Shown here piece by piece: positions 23,673 to 32,812 of a stretch of 64,000 nt of DNA. Where the stretch lies: positions 1 to 64,000 of the forward strand of contig CAKTPI010000005.1 of assembly GCA_934591635.1 (NCBI GenBank), written 5' to 3'. The stretch's first letter is position 1. Each line of letters opens with the position of its first letter. Under the pieces are notes generated by a model. The model saw only the letters and a program-made list of their open reading frames with translations, was not told where the DNA came from and searched no databases. The stretch comes from an uncultured Oscillospiraceae bacterium (GTDB lineage Bacteria; Bacillota; Clostridia; Oscillospirales; Oscillospiraceae). The position numbers and the translations under genes are program-made.

Positions 23673-25388
23673 ATGGCCAGCCGTCAGGGTGCAGCACTGG
23701 AGCGAAAGAAGCTGCTGGGCGATCCGATTCTGGTAACTACCATTGTGGTTTTGATTGCCTTTTTGACGTTGTTTATTCTCTACCCCCTTGCAATCCTGCT
23801 GGTGGACAGCGTCTACGGTGCCGAAACCGGTCTGACATTGTCCGTGTTCAAGCGAATTTTCAAAATGCCCAATTTCCGCCGGGCAATTTCCAATACCCTT
23901 AAGGTGGGCCTGACGGTGGGCGTTCTCTCCACGGTGGTGGGCCTGCTGTTTGCCTATGTGGAGGAGTACGTCAAGGTCCGCACCAAATTTATGGGGGGCC
24001 TGTTTAAGGTTGTCTCCATGCTGCCGGTGGTTTCGCCTCCCTTTGTGCTGTCCTTGAGTATGATTATGCTCTTTGGCAAGGCGGGGATTATCACAAGATA
24101 TCTGCTCCATATCTACGACAACAGCGTGTATGGTTTTGGCGGCATTACCGTAGTTCAGACACTGACCTTCTTCCCGGTGTGCTACATGATGCTCAAAGGA
24201 CTACTGAAAAACATCGATCCCAGTCTGGAAGAGGCGGCGCGGGATATGGGCGCTTCCCGGTTCAAAGTGTTTACCAGTGTGACTCTGCCGTTGATTCTCC
24301 CGGGGCTGGGCAATGCCTTTTTGGTGACTTTTATCGAGTCCATTGCGGACTTTGCAAATCCCATGATTATTGGCGGCTCCTATGATACGCTGGCTACCAC
24401 CATTTATCTGCAAATCACAGGCGCGTATGATAAGCAGGGTGCGGCGGCCATGGCGGTTGTGCTGCTGTCTATTACGCTGGTTATGTACCTGGTGCAGAAA
24501 TATGTGCTTGAAAAGAAGACGGCGGCAACGCTGACCGGCAAGGCATCCCGGGGCAGAATGCTGATCGAAGATCGGTCGGTGACCCTCCCGCTTACTGTGA
24601 TGTGCTCACTGATAGCAATTTTTGTTATCATGATGTATATCTGTGTTCCGTTTGGAGCACTGTTTAAGACCTGGGGCTATGACTTCCACTTGACGACAAA
24701 ATGGTTTGTTCGGGTGTTCGAAAAGTACAAGGGCTTGAAGGCATTCCGGGATTCCTTTGTTCTGTCGCTGATTGCAGCGCCGATTACGGCACTGCTGAGT
24801 ATGATTATCTCTTATTTGGTGGTCAAGCGGAAATTCAAGGCCAAAGGCTTCATAGAGTTCGTTTCCATGCTGGCCATGGCTGTCCCCGGCACAGTGCTTG
24901 GTATTGGTTATATCCGTGGCTTTGTCAAGGGCGTGTTCGGCACAGGCTTCCTGGCAGGGCTGTATGGCAGCGCGGCAATTCTGATTATTGTTTTTGTCAT
25001 CCGCAGTCTGCCCACCGGTACCCGCAGCGGTATTTCCGCATTGCGTCAGATTGACAAGAGCATTGAAGAATCCGCCTATGATATGGGTGCCAATAGCTTT
25101 AAGGTGTTTATGACGGTGACCCTTCCGCTGATTAAGGATTCTTTCCTCAGCGGTTTGGTTACAGCGTTTGTCCGTTCCATTACGGCCATTTCTGCCATTA
25201 TCCTGCTGGTAACGCCGGAGTTCCTCCTGATTACCGTGCAGATCAATGAATTTGCGGAGAAGGGTTCGTATGGCGTGGCCTGCGCCTTTGCAACAATCCT
25301 GATTGCGATTACTTACGGAAGCGTCCTGTTGATGAACTTGGTGATCAAGTTCTTCGGCACCAGCCGCAAAATAAAGGAGGTCAACTGA
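23673..25388 (+). CDS. ABC transporter permease, two fused permease domains
   Basis: 571 residues with two binding-protein-dependent permease domains, each with about six helices. Each has the EAA loop that contacts the ATPase: EEAARDMGASRFKVF near residue 190 and EESAYDMGANSFKVF near residue 470. This is the FbpB-type fused permease. The ATG at 23673 follows GGGAGG; upstream in-frame starts lack one. It ends one base before the ATPase gene. Confidence 0.9.
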   Translation: MASRQGAALERKKLLGDPILVTTIVVLIAFLTLFILYPLAILLVDSVYGAETGLTLSVFKRIFKMPNFRRAISNTLKVGLTVGVLSTVVGLLFAYVEEYVKVRTKFMGGLFKVVSMLPVVSPPFVLSLSMIMLFGKAGIITRYLLHIYDNSVYGFGGITVVQTLTFFPVCYMMLKGLLKNIDPSLEEAARDMGASRFKVFTSVTLPLILPGLGNAFLVTFIESIADFANPMIIGGSYDTLATTIYLQITGAYDKQGAAAMAVVLLSITLVMYLVQKYVLEKKTAATLTGKASRGRMLIEDRSVTLPLTVMCSLIAIFVIMMYICVPFGALFKTWGYDFHLTTKWFVRVFEKYKGLKAFRDSFVLSLIAAPITALLSMIISYLVVKRKFKAKGFIEFVSMLAMAVPGTVLGIGYIRGFVKGVFGTGFLAGLYGSAAILIIVFVIRSLPTGTRSGISALRQIDKSIEESAYDMGANSFKVFMTVTLPLIKDSFLSGLVTAFVRSITAISAIILLVTPEFLLITVQINEFAEKGSYGVACAFATILIAITYGSVLLMNLVIKFFGTSRKIKEVN

Positions 25389-25389
25389 A

Positions 25390-26466
25390 ATGGCGAAAAC
25401 AAAAAAAGGCGTTCGCCTGGAGCATATTTCCAAAATTTATAAGGATCCCAAAACCGGCAAGGATTTCTATGCGGTAAAGGATGCCAATCTGGAGATTGCG
25501 CCTGGCTCCTTCGTGACGCTGCTTGGCCCCTCCGGCTGCGGTAAAACCACGACACTGCGCATGATTGCTGGCTTTGAAAGCCCGGACGAGGGCGAGATTT
25601 ACCTGGGCAATGAACCCATTAATGCGCTGACACCCAACAAACGGGATACTGCCATGGTGTTTCAAAGCTATGCACTTCTGCCGCATTACAATATCTTTGA
25701 CAATGTGGCCTATGGTCTGAAGCTGCGGAAGATGGACAAGGCGACCATTAAGGAAAAGGTGACAAGCATTCTGAAGCTTGTCGGCCTGGAGGGCATGGAA
25801 GCCCGCATGACGAACCAGCTGTCCGGCGGCCAGCAGCAGCGTGTTGCGCTGGCACGCGCTTTGGTGCTGGAGCCAGGTGTGCTGCTGTTTGACGAACCCC
25901 TCAGCAATTTGGATGCAAAACTTCGTGTGACCATGCGTACCGAGATTCGCCGCATTCAGCAAGAGGCGGGGATTACCGCTGTCTATGTTACCCATGACCA
26001 GTCAGAGGCCATGGCCCTGTCCGATCAGATCATCATCATGGAAAAGGGCGTTGTCCGACAGATTGGTACTCCGCAGGAGATTTATTACCATCCGGCAAAC
26101 GAGTTCGTTGCGGACTTTATCGGCGAGGCAAACTTCCTGCGCGGAGAATTGACAGCCAGGAACGGTGACCAGGGAACCGTAACGGTAGAAGGCAGCACCG
26201 TGGAAGTTGTTGGTGTGCGAGATATCGACAAGGGGAATCAGTGCACCCTGGTACTGCGTCCGGAGTCTGCTGTCCTTGCAGACCAGGGCCAGCTTCCCTG
26301 TAAGGTCATCGTCTCCTGCTTCATGGGCTCCTACCAGAATTATCATGTGATGGTGGGGAATACCATGGTTAAAATTACGGATTTTAACCCCAAGAATAAA
26401 AAGATTTACCAAGTGGGCGATACGGCTTATGTCCGTTTTGAAAAAGAGAACGTCCACGTCCTGTAA
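25390..26466 (+). CDS. ABC transporter ATP-binding protein (FbpC/PotA type)
   Basis: 358 residues. Walker A GPSGCGKTT near residue 45, the signature LSGGQQQRVALARAL near 140, Walker B LLFDEPLSNLD near 163. The C-terminal 110 residues form a TOBE-type regulatory domain. It powers the importer with the two genes upstream and begins one base after the permease. A hairpin follows at 26483-26514. Confidence 0.92.
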   Translation: MAKTKKGVRLEHISKIYKDPKTGKDFYAVKDANLEIAPGSFVTLLGPSGCGKTTTLRMIAGFESPDEGEIYLGNEPINALTPNKRDTAMVFQSYALLPHYNIFDNVAYGLKLRKMDKATIKEKVTSILKLVGLEGMEARMTNQLSGGQQQRVALARALVLEPGVLLFDEPLSNLDAKLRVTMRTEIRRIQQEAGITAVYVTHDQSEAMALSDQIIIMEKGVVRQIGTPQEIYYHPANEFVADFIGEANFLRGELTARNGDQGTVTVEGSTVEVVGVRDIDKGNQCTLVLRPESAVLADQGQLPCKVIVSCFMGSYQNYHVMVGNTMVKITDFNPKNKKIYQVGDTAYVRFEKENVHVL

Positions 26467-26482
26467 AAAACAGCAAGTCTTT

Positions 26483-26514
26483 GCCCCAGTTTGCCGGAAA
26501 AGGCGGACTGGGGC
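26483..26514 (+). terminator. Hairpin after the ABC importer operon
   Basis: GCCCCAGT (26483-26490) and ACTGGGGC (26507-26514), extended inward by TTGCC/GGCGG pairing. The U-tract is poor (GCTTGCATTG). Confidence 0.6.
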
Positions 26515-26594
26515 GCTTGCATTGTGCGGGATTGACAAAATCTGCAGGCTGTGATACGGTTATGTACAAATAAAATAAGAGAAAGGGGACTTTT

Positions 26595-27095
26595 ATGACC
26601 AGGGAGCATTATATTGCTATGACAAATCGTACCCGCAGGGCAGTGGCACATCTTCCTGGGGGAACGAAAATGCTCAGCGTCCCAACTGTCCTGTGCGCAG
26701 CCTGTTATCTGGTTATGCTGGCCCAATTAGCATGGCAGCAGGATGAGCGGGTGATCCGGGCCGCACTGGTTCCGGCTTCGGTGTTTGTTTTGGTGACAGT
26801 GCTGCGTCCGCTCATTCACCGCCAGCGGCCCTATGATCGCTTTGGCGTGGAACCGGTTGGCTCCTGGCAGCCAAACAAGGGAAAAAGCATGCCGAGCCGC
26901 CATGCAGCCAGTGCCGCTGCAATTGCTTTTTCGGTAATGTGGGTGCACCCTTCTGCGAGCGTGATTCTTTTTATGGGACTGCTGTGTGCTGGAATATGCA
27001 TGCTGCGGGTGCTGACCGGTAAGCATTATCCATCGGATGTGGCAGTGGCTTTGCTGATTGCAGGGGCAATGTCGCTGATAGGTTATACGATATGA
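26595..27095 (+). CDS. PAP2 family phosphatase
   Basis: 166 residues, membrane protein with the PAP2 signature: RPLIHRQRPYD (K/R...RP part), MPSRHAASAA (the PSGH-like motif) and LRVLTGKHYPSDVAV (the SRxxxxxHxxxD-like motif). It likely removes phosphate from a lipid phosphate such as undecaprenyl or phosphatidyl compounds. A weak promoter TTGACA (26532) with TACGGT 17 bases later precedes it. The PHP gene begins 13 bases after, so they probably share a transcript. Confidence 0.85.
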   Translation: MTREHYIAMTNRTRRAVAHLPGGTKMLSVPTVLCAACYLVMLAQLAWQQDERVIRAALVPASVFVLVTVLRPLIHRQRPYDRFGVEPVGSWQPNKGKSMPSRHAASAAAIAFSVMWVHPSASVILFMGLLCAGICMLRVLTGKHYPSDVAVALLIAGAMSLIGYTI

Positions 27096-27108
27096 AGAGG
27101 AAATAAGA

Positions 27109-27825
27109 ATGGCTTATAAATATGAAACTCATATGCACACCAGCGAGGGAAGCGCCTGCGCTTCCTCAACTGGCGCGGAAATGGCGCTGGCACATAAACA
27201 GGCAGGTTATGAAGGAATTTTTGTTACGGACCACTTCTTTAACGGCAATACAGCTGTCCCTAAGGACTTGCCATGGGAGGAGCGTGTGGCACGTTTTTGC
27301 CTGGGTTATGAGCATGCCAAAGAGACCGGAGATCAAATTGGACTTCAGGTTTACTTCGGCTTTGAATATGCTTATCACGGCGCGGAATTCCTGGTGTACA
27401 ACTTGGATAAGCAATGGCTGATTGCCCACGAGAATCTTGACCAACTCCCGCCCAGAGAGGCATTGGAGCTGATGCACCAGGGGGGCGCGTTTATCATTCA
27501 GGCCCATCCCTTCCGGGAACGGGACTATATTGACCATATTCAGCTATTCCCCCGGGATATTGACGGCGTGGAGGCAATCAATGCGGCCCACTTGGGAGAA
27601 GAGGGAGGGCGGATGAATGCCCGTGCCTTTGCCTACGCAAAAATGTTTGATTTACCCGTCACCGCCGGTTCCGACAGCCACAGCACGAAGAAGCTTTTTG
27701 GCGGCGGGGTGGCATTCCCCCAGCGTTTGGAGCAGCCGCTGGATTATCTTGCATATATCCGATCCGGCAATGTTACACTTTTGGGGGACAATACAGTTCC
27801 TGATAAAGTCCTACAGAGAGGGTGA
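27109..27825 (+). CDS. PHP domain phosphoesterase
   Basis: 238 residues. Metal-binding motifs of the PHP fold: ETHMHTSEGSACAS at the start, FVTDHFFNGN near residue 37, AHPFRERDYID near 132 and AGSDSHS near 186. PHP proteins hydrolyse phosphoesters in nucleic acids or sugars; the substrate is unknown. The 3' end overlaps a convergent gene by 53 bases. Confidence 0.88.
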   Translation: MAYKYETHMHTSEGSACASSTGAEMALAHKQAGYEGIFVTDHFFNGNTAVPKDLPWEERVARFCLGYEHAKETGDQIGLQVYFGFEYAYHGAEFLVYNLDKQWLIAHENLDQLPPREALELMHQGGAFIIQAHPFRERDYIDHIQLFPRDIDGVEAINAAHLGEEGGRMNARAFAYAKMFDLPVTAGSDSHSTKKLFGGGVAFPQRLEQPLDYLAYIRSGNVTLLGDNTVPDKVLQRG

Positions 27826-28480
27826 CACCTTCCTGTTCTGCGTCCTCCAGCAGTGCTTCCAGATCAGAGTTTGTTCGCCAGGTATGAAAAAGGATGGAGT
27901 TTTGCCGTGCCTGAATTGTATAATGGCAATGCAGATTCCTGTCTGCATGGATGATACCGTCCTGCGGCCCGGGATTTGCCCGGATGGATGTGCCGCCTTT
28001 TGTAAGGATGGCACTTTCACCCTCCAGTGCATCTTCAAGCCATATTTCTTGCCCTTTCCATGGTGCCAGGTAGCAGCTCAATCGGGTGAGCGTAGGCGCG
28101 GCGGGAATAAAAACTGCTGCATTTTTGACCGCATAGGCTGGCGGCAATCCCAAGGGGTATTGCAGGTGGGTAGCAAGGTAGGCAGTGAGCTGTAGGGATT
28201 CGTCAGTTGGCTTATTTTGAAAATCCACCAGCAGCCCAAAACAGGAGAATTGCTCTATCGCTTGTGTCAGTTCCTGGCATACCCGATTGACATCATGCCC
28301 GTGAAGCGGTGTGCGGTCGTTTAAAATCAACAAACTCCCCGGAGGAAGTGCGGAGGGGAGATTGCATAACCCGGTGGAGTATGGGGAGAAATGACAGGCC
28401 ATCCAGGCGGCTTTTTGCGGCAGGGAAGTACTGCCTATCATTTCTGCTGCTGTCATGGCCAGGTATTGGGCAATCGCCAT
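27773..28480 (-). CDS. Uncharacterised conserved-looking protein
   Basis: 235 residues, not assigned to a family. It has no signal peptide; the middle has CFGLLVDFQNKPTDESLQLTAYLATHL, which could be a (beta/alpha) barrel strand with an acid, and the C-terminal part has HCHYTIQARQNSILFHTW. The ATG at 28480 follows AAGGAG at nine bases. A TTG at 28486 is also possible. It overlaps the convergent PHP gene by 53 bases and is divergent from yqeG. Codon use resembles its neighbours, so it is likely real. Confidence 0.55.
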   Translation of the reverse strand: MAIAQYLAMTAAEMIGSTSLPQKAAWMACHFSPYSTGLCNLPSALPPGSLLILNDRTPLHGHDVNRVCQELTQAIEQFSCFGLLVDFQNKPTDESLQLTAYLATHLQYPLGLPPAYAVKNAAVFIPAAPTLTRLSCYLAPWKGQEIWLEDALEGESAILTKGGTSIRANPGPQDGIIHADRNLHCHYTIQARQNSILFHTWRTNSDLEALLEDAEQEGVTLSVGLYQELYCPPKV

Positions 28481-28508
28481 GGACAAAATCTCCTTCCCGT
28501 GGTATAAT
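28480..28508 (+). promoter_or_regulatory. Sigma-A-type promoter of yqeG
   Basis: TGGACA (28480-28485), a 17-base spacer and TATAAT (28503-28508). The -35 box overlaps the start codon of the divergent gene. Confidence 0.7.
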
Positions 28509-28540
28509 ACCCTATATGATATGAATCGATGGAGGCATGT

Positions 28541-29053
28541 ATGACCTTTTCGTTGCTGCCCAAGTGTATTGCTGAGGCATTGACCGACATCACACCGGAG
28601 TTCTTACACCAAAGGGACATTCGGCTGCTTATGCTGGATTTTGACAACACCATTGTGCCCTATACCACAGATACCCCAACGCAGAACATGGAAAAATGGC
28701 TACAAGAAATGAAGCAGTCTGACATTCAGCTCTGCATTGTTTCCAACAGCAAGAAAGATCGTGTGAAACGCTTTTGTGCATCGTATGGCCTGGACTGCAT
28801 CACCCATGCGAAGAAACCCTTTTCTAAGGGTATCTGTGAGTGCTTGCAGCGATATGATGTTCCTCCACAAAATGCAGCGTTGGTAGGGGATCAGATTTAT
28901 ACCGATACGCTCGGAGCAAACTGTCAGGGAGTGACCTCTATTCTGGTCAGCGCGATCCATAATCATAATTTTTGGTTGAAAGCCCGCCATGTGCTGGAGA
29001 TTCCGTTTATTGCCATGGCTAGAAAAAGGAGAATTTCAAATGACGAATCTTGA
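28541..29053 (+). CDS. yqeG: YqeG family HAD-type phosphatase
   Basis: 170 residues of the HAD superfamily: motif I LMLDFDNTIVPY near residue 32, motif II SNSKKDR near 66, a lysine in KKPFSKG near 96 and motif IV LVGDQIYTDTLGAN near 116. YqeG is linked to a mitochondrial-type phosphatidylglycerophosphatase family, but in Bacilli its substrate is unsettled. The ATG at 28541 follows GGAGG. Its last 14 bases overlap the M24 gene, implying coupling. Confidence 0.9.
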   Translation: MTFSLLPKCIAEALTDITPEFLHQRDIRLLMLDFDNTIVPYTTDTPTQNMEKWLQEMKQSDIQLCIVSNSKKDRVKRFCASYGLDCITHAKKPFSKGICECLQRYDVPPQNAALVGDQIYTDTLGANCQGVTSILVSAIHNHNFWLKARHVLEIPFIAMARKRRISNDES

Positions 29054-30104
29054 GAAATACCGATCTATTCTGGATGAAAAGGTGGATGGGTTGCTGCTTA
29101 CTTCCCGATACAGCCGCCACTACGGGGCAGAATTTGATATTGCCGAGGGAATTGCGGTTGTTTCCCAAAAAGGCTGCCGCTATTTTACGGATAGCCGGTA
29201 TATCGAGTCTGCCGCCAAGAATATTAAGAATTTTCAGGTGGTAATGACGGATCGCAGCCGCAATTACGCATTGCTTATCAACCAGGCAATTGACGAATTT
29301 GGTATCCACGCCCTGGGCTTTGAGGAGGAGTACATCACAGCAGGGGAGCTTGCCCGGTTCCAAAATGACCTGAAGGCGGAATTGGTGCCGTATAATGAGA
29401 AAATATACGCTTTCCGCGCCGTGAAAGAGGAATGGGAATTGGATCGGCTGCGCAAGGCACAGCGAATTGCCGATGCAGCTCTGTTGGAGACGCTGCCGCG
29501 CCTGAAGGTCGGCATGACGGAGCTGGAGGCGCAGGCAGAACTGATCTACTGCATGTACAAAAACGGTGCCCAAGGCCTTTCTTTTGACCCAATTGTGGTC
29601 TCCGGCCCCAACACTAGCCTTCCCCACGGGGTAGCGGGGAATCGGGTGATTCAGGAGGGGGATTTCCTGACCATGGACTTTGGCGTCCTCTACCAGGGGT
29701 ACTGCTCCGATACGACCCGCACGGTTGCCTTTGGGTATGCGACGGAGGAGATGCGTAAGGTCTACAATGTGGTACTGAAGGCCCAGCGGGAGGCTATTGC
29801 GGCTACGAAGGCCGGCGTGACCGGCAAGATGATTGATGGCATCGCACGCCAGGTCATTACAGATGCTGGCTACGGTGATTATTTCGGTCATAGCTATGGT
29901 CACGGTGTTGGCTTGGAGATTCACGAGGCCCCCAATATGAACATGCGAAACGACCAAATCCTTCCTGCCGGAGCGGTTTGCTCAGCCGAACCGGGTATCT
30001 ACCTGCCGGGAAAATTTGGCGTTCGTATTGAAGATGTGACGATTTTGACAGCGGATGGTTGTGAAAATCTCACAAAGCTTCCAAAAGAGCTGTTGGTTCT
30101 GTAA
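29040..30104 (+). CDS. M24 family peptidase (Xaa-Pro aminopeptidase-like)
   Basis: 354 residues with an N-terminal creatinase-like domain and the C-terminal pita-bread metal site. Metal ligands appear in order: D in MDFGVL, D in SDTTRT, H in HSYGHGVGLEIHE, E in SAEPGIY and E in GVRIEDV. It cleaves an amino acid preceding proline. The ATG overlaps yqeG by 14 bases behind AAAAGGAG. The next gene, efp, has its own promoter. Confidence 0.92.
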   Translation: MTNLEKYRSILDEKVDGLLLTSRYSRHYGAEFDIAEGIAVVSQKGCRYFTDSRYIESAAKNIKNFQVVMTDRSRNYALLINQAIDEFGIHALGFEEEYITAGELARFQNDLKAELVPYNEKIYAFRAVKEEWELDRLRKAQRIADAALLETLPRLKVGMTELEAQAELIYCMYKNGAQGLSFDPIVVSGPNTSLPHGVAGNRVIQEGDFLTMDFGVLYQGYCSDTTRTVAFGYATEEMRKVYNVVLKAQREAIAATKAGVTGKMIDGIARQVITDAGYGDYFGHSYGHGVGLEIHEAPNMNMRNDQILPAGAVCSAEPGIYLPGKFGVRIEDVTILTADGCENLTKLPKELLVL

Positions 30105-30121
30105 AAAAGTGATATTTCCCC

Positions 30122-30163
30122 TTGAAAAAAGCAATGCAATCGGTTAAAATAAAGCGATGCAAT
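30122..30163 (+). promoter_or_regulatory. efp promoter with direct repeats
   Basis: TTGAAA (30122-30127), 17 bases and TAAAAT (30145-30150). AAAGCAATGCAAT (30128-30140) and AAAGCGATGCAAT (30151-30163) are near-identical direct repeats flanking the -10 box, one difference in 13. Confidence 0.65.
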
Positions 30164-30216
30164 TTTGTACATATTCTTTCTCGCCCGCGGGGAAGATAAC
30201 TTAGGAGGATAAAAAG

Positions 30217-30780
30217 ATGATTTCTGCAAGTGAATTCAGAAACGGTGTTACTTTCGAGATGGACGGCAAGGTCATGCAGGTTATCGAGTTCCAGCATGTC
30301 AAGCCTGGCAAAGGTGCTGCCTTCGTTCGTGTGAAGATGAAGAATGTGATTACCGGCGGCGTGACTGAGACCAGCTTTAACCCCACTGCAAAGTACCCCA
30401 CTGCTTACATTGAGCGCAAGAAGATGGAGTATTCCTACAACGATGGCAATCTCTATTACTTTATGGATGGCGAGACCTATGAGCTGGAGCCCATTGATGC
30501 CAGCGTGCTGGATGATTCCTTCAAGTTTGTCAAGGAGAATGACACTTGTGTTATCATGAGCTATAAGGGCACTGTGTTTGGCGTAGAAGCTCCCAACTTT
30601 GCTGATCTCGTGGTTACCAAGACCGAGCCTGGCTTTGCTGGCAACACCGCGACCAACGTTACGAAGCCCGCAACTGTGGAGACCGGCGCTGAGGTAAAGG
30701 TGCCCCTCTTCATCAACGAGGGTGACAAAATTCAGATTGATACCCGCACCGGTGAGTACCTGGGCCGTTCCAAAGCCTGA
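30217..30780 (+). CDS. efp: Elongation factor P
   Basis: 187 residues, three beta barrels, the standard EF-P. It relieves ribosome stalling at polyproline. The conserved tip loop KPGKGAAF (about residues 29-36) carries the lysine that may be modified. The C-terminal half has the [15 protein letters not shown] signature. ATG follows AGGAGG. A gene for the acidic zinc-ribbon protein follows after 30 bases. Confidence 0.97.
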   Translation: MISASEFRNGVTFEMDGKVMQVIEFQHVKPGKGAAFVRVKMKNVITGGVTETSFNPTAKYPTAYIERKKMEYSYNDGNLYYFMDGETYELEPIDASVLDDSFKFVKENDTCVIMSYKGTVFGVEAPNFADLVVTKTEPGFAGNTATNVTKPATVETGAEVKVPLFINEGDKIQIDTRTGEYLGRSKA

Positions 30781-30810
30781 TTAAATCCTGAAATTTAAGG
30801 AGCGAATGAT

Positions 30811-31278
30811 ATGACGATTTCTGAAAAGTCCGCCTATCTCAAGGGCTTGATGGACGGCCTGAAGCTGGACACCGAGACCAACGAAGGAAAGATGATTGCT
30901 GCCATTGTGGATATTCTGGGTGACATGACCAAGAAGGTTGCGGACATTGAGGATACCACCATCGCTATCTCCGACGAGCTGGATGAGATCGAAGAGGATC
31001 TGGATGCCATTGAGGATTACATCCTGGACGAAGAAGACGAGGATGATGATTACGAGGACGAAGACGACTGGAACGATGGAGAGGATGACGAGGAAGAAGA
31101 CGGCGAAGAGGGCTTCGACTTCGGCGATGAAGAAACGACTGTCTACGAGGTTCAGTGTGCCTGCGGCAACATCATCGACTTTGACGAGGATGTGCTGGAG
31201 TCTGGCAGCATTGTTTGTGATAAATGCGGCGAGACGCTGGAGTTTTCCTTTGACGATGAAGAAGAGGATGACGAGTAA
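30811..31278 (+). CDS. Acidic protein with C-terminal zinc ribbon (CD1247-like)
   Basis: 155 residues. N-terminal helix (KSAYLKGLMDGLKLD...) resembles the CD1247 N-terminal domain. A very acidic segment of Asp and Glu follows (roughly residues 55-105), then a zinc ribbon with CACG and CDKCGE near the end. It begins 30 bases after efp and probably shares its transcript. Function unknown; the ribbon suggests a nucleic acid or protein contact. Confidence 0.75.
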   Translation: MTISEKSAYLKGLMDGLKLDTETNEGKMIAAIVDILGDMTKKVADIEDTTIAISDELDEIEEDLDAIEDYILDEEDEDDDYEDEDDWNDGEDDEEEDGEEGFDFGDEETTVYEVQCACGNIIDFDEDVLESGSIVCDKCGETLEFSFDDEEEDDE

Positions 31279-31301
31279 TCCTCCTTTGCAATAACCATTT
31301 T

Positions 31302-31328
31302 CGCCGGAGAGGATTTTCCTCTCCGGCG
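31302..31328 (+). terminator. Terminator of the efp operon
   Basis: CGCCGGAGAGGA (31302-31313) and its complement (31317-31328) form a perfect 12-bp stem with a three-base loop. The following TTCACTTTT is modestly U-rich. Confidence 0.75.
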
Positions 31329-31360
31329 TTCACTTTTGGCATCCATACGATAGCACAAAG

Positions 31361-31388
31361 AATCCCCGATTCGTTTGAATCGGGGATT
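31361..31388 (-). terminator. Terminator of the symporter gene
   Basis: Perfect 12-bp stem AATCCCCGATTC with a GTTT loop (31373-31376). On the minus strand it is followed by CTTTGTG. It lies nine bases after the stop codon of the symporter gene. Confidence 0.8.
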
Positions 31389-31396
31389 TATCACAT

Positions 31397-32794
31397 TTAA
31401 ACCTTCCGCAATTTGGGTACGTTCTGCCCCTTTACCAGCTTGACTACTGTACCGGACAGCAGGAACAAAGCAATCAGGTTGGGAATCGCCATCATGCCGT
31501 TAAAGGTCTCTGCAATGTCCCACAGCAGCCCGAGGTCGATGGTTGCACCCACAATGGAGACCAGAGAATAGGCTACCAGGAAAGGCTTCACTGCCTTGCT
31601 TGTCAGAATGAATTCCACACAACGGGAACCGTACAGTCCCCAGCTGATAATGGTGGAGGAGGCAAAGCAACACATCGAAATGGCTGTAAAGATGGAAACC
31701 CAGTTGCCATAAGTGGAGATAAATCCGGAGATAGTCAGTTCCGCACCGGCGGCCTGCCCATAAGCCACGGGGACACCACTGCACAGGATGACCAGAGCTG
31801 TCATGGTGCAGATGACAATGGTGTCCATGAACACTTCAAAAATGCCGAAATAGCCCTGCTGTACCGCATCGTCTGTGTCGGAACAGGCATGAGCAATGGA
31901 ACCGGTACCGAGGCCTGCTTCATTGGAGAAAATACCACGGGATACGCCTTTTTTCAGGCTGATAAACAGGGAACCAACCAGCCCGCCGGTGATGGCTTTT
32001 GGATTGAACGCACCTTCGAAAATCATACGGATTACATGGGGAACGTTCCGGATATTGAGGACGATCACGCCAACAGAGAGAGCAATATAAAGCAGTGCCA
32101 TGAAGGGAACCAGTTTTTCTGTCACCTGACCAATTCGCTTAATGCCGCCCAGCAGCACCACAGATACAAGCAATGCAATGATGATGCCAATCATCAGCTT
32201 CATAACGGACACCTGATCTGCGTCAATTAAATTGAAGCTGGTCAAGGCAGTGTCAATGGAGGAGACAATGGTGTTGACCTGGGTAGCATTGCCAGTGCCG
32301 AAGACTGTCAGCACGCCGAACAGGGCATACAGCGAGGCAAGCCATTTCCATTTAGGGCCAAGGCCATTTTTGATGTAGTACATGGGGCCGCCGATGTATT
32401 CGCCCTGGGCGTTTTTCTCCCGGAAGTGGATTGCGAGCACTACCTCAGAGAATTTAGTGCACATCCCCAAAAATGCAGAGCACCACATCCAGAACACTGC
32501 ACCCGGGCCGCCGATGGCCAATGCACCGGCCACACCTGCAATGTTGCCGGTGCCCACTGTACCGGCCAATGCTGTACATACTGCCTGGAAGGGGCTGATA
32601 GAGCCGTCCTTTGCCGTTTCCTTTTCAAAGACCCGTCCAAGGGTACTGTGCATGGCTGTTCCGAACTTTCGCACCTGAATGACGCGGGTACGTGCGGTCA
32701 GCCAAAGACCTGCACCGATGATGCATATCATGGCAGGTAAACCCCATATAAAATTATTCAGCGCCGTATTGACTTTAATAATCCAATCTAACAT
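31397..32794 (-). CDS. Sodium:alanine symporter family (AGCS) amino acid transporter
   Basis: 465 residues with about eleven hydrophobic segments. AGCS hallmarks: PFQAVCTALAGTVGTGNIAGVAGA near residue 58, GGPGAVFWMW near 84 and GIFSNEAGLGTGSIAHA near 280. It imports alanine or glycine with sodium. Minus-strand gene, 18 bases after the epimerase-like gene, so probably in one operon. Confidence 0.92.
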   Translation of the reverse strand: MLDWIIKVNTALNNFIWGLPAMICIIGAGLWLTARTRVIQVRKFGTAMHSTLGRVFEKETAKDGSISPFQAVCTALAGTVGTGNIAGVAGALAIGGPGAVFWMWCSAFLGMCTKFSEVVLAIHFREKNAQGEYIGGPMYYIKNGLGPKWKWLASLYALFGVLTVFGTGNATQVNTIVSSIDTALTSFNLIDADQVSVMKLMIGIIIALLVSVVLLGGIKRIGQVTEKLVPFMALLYIALSVGVIVLNIRNVPHVIRMIFEGAFNPKAITGGLVGSLFISLKKGVSRGIFSNEAGLGTGSIAHACSDTDDAVQQGYFGIFEVFMDTIVICTMTALVILCSGVPVAYGQAAGAELTISGFISTYGNWVSIFTAISMCCFASSTIISWGLYGSRCVEFILTSKAVKPFLVAYSLVSIVGATIDLGLLWDIAETFNGMMAIPNLIALFLLSGTVVKLVKGQNVPKLRKV

Positions 32795-32812
32795 TCTTCT
32801 TTCCGTCCTTTT

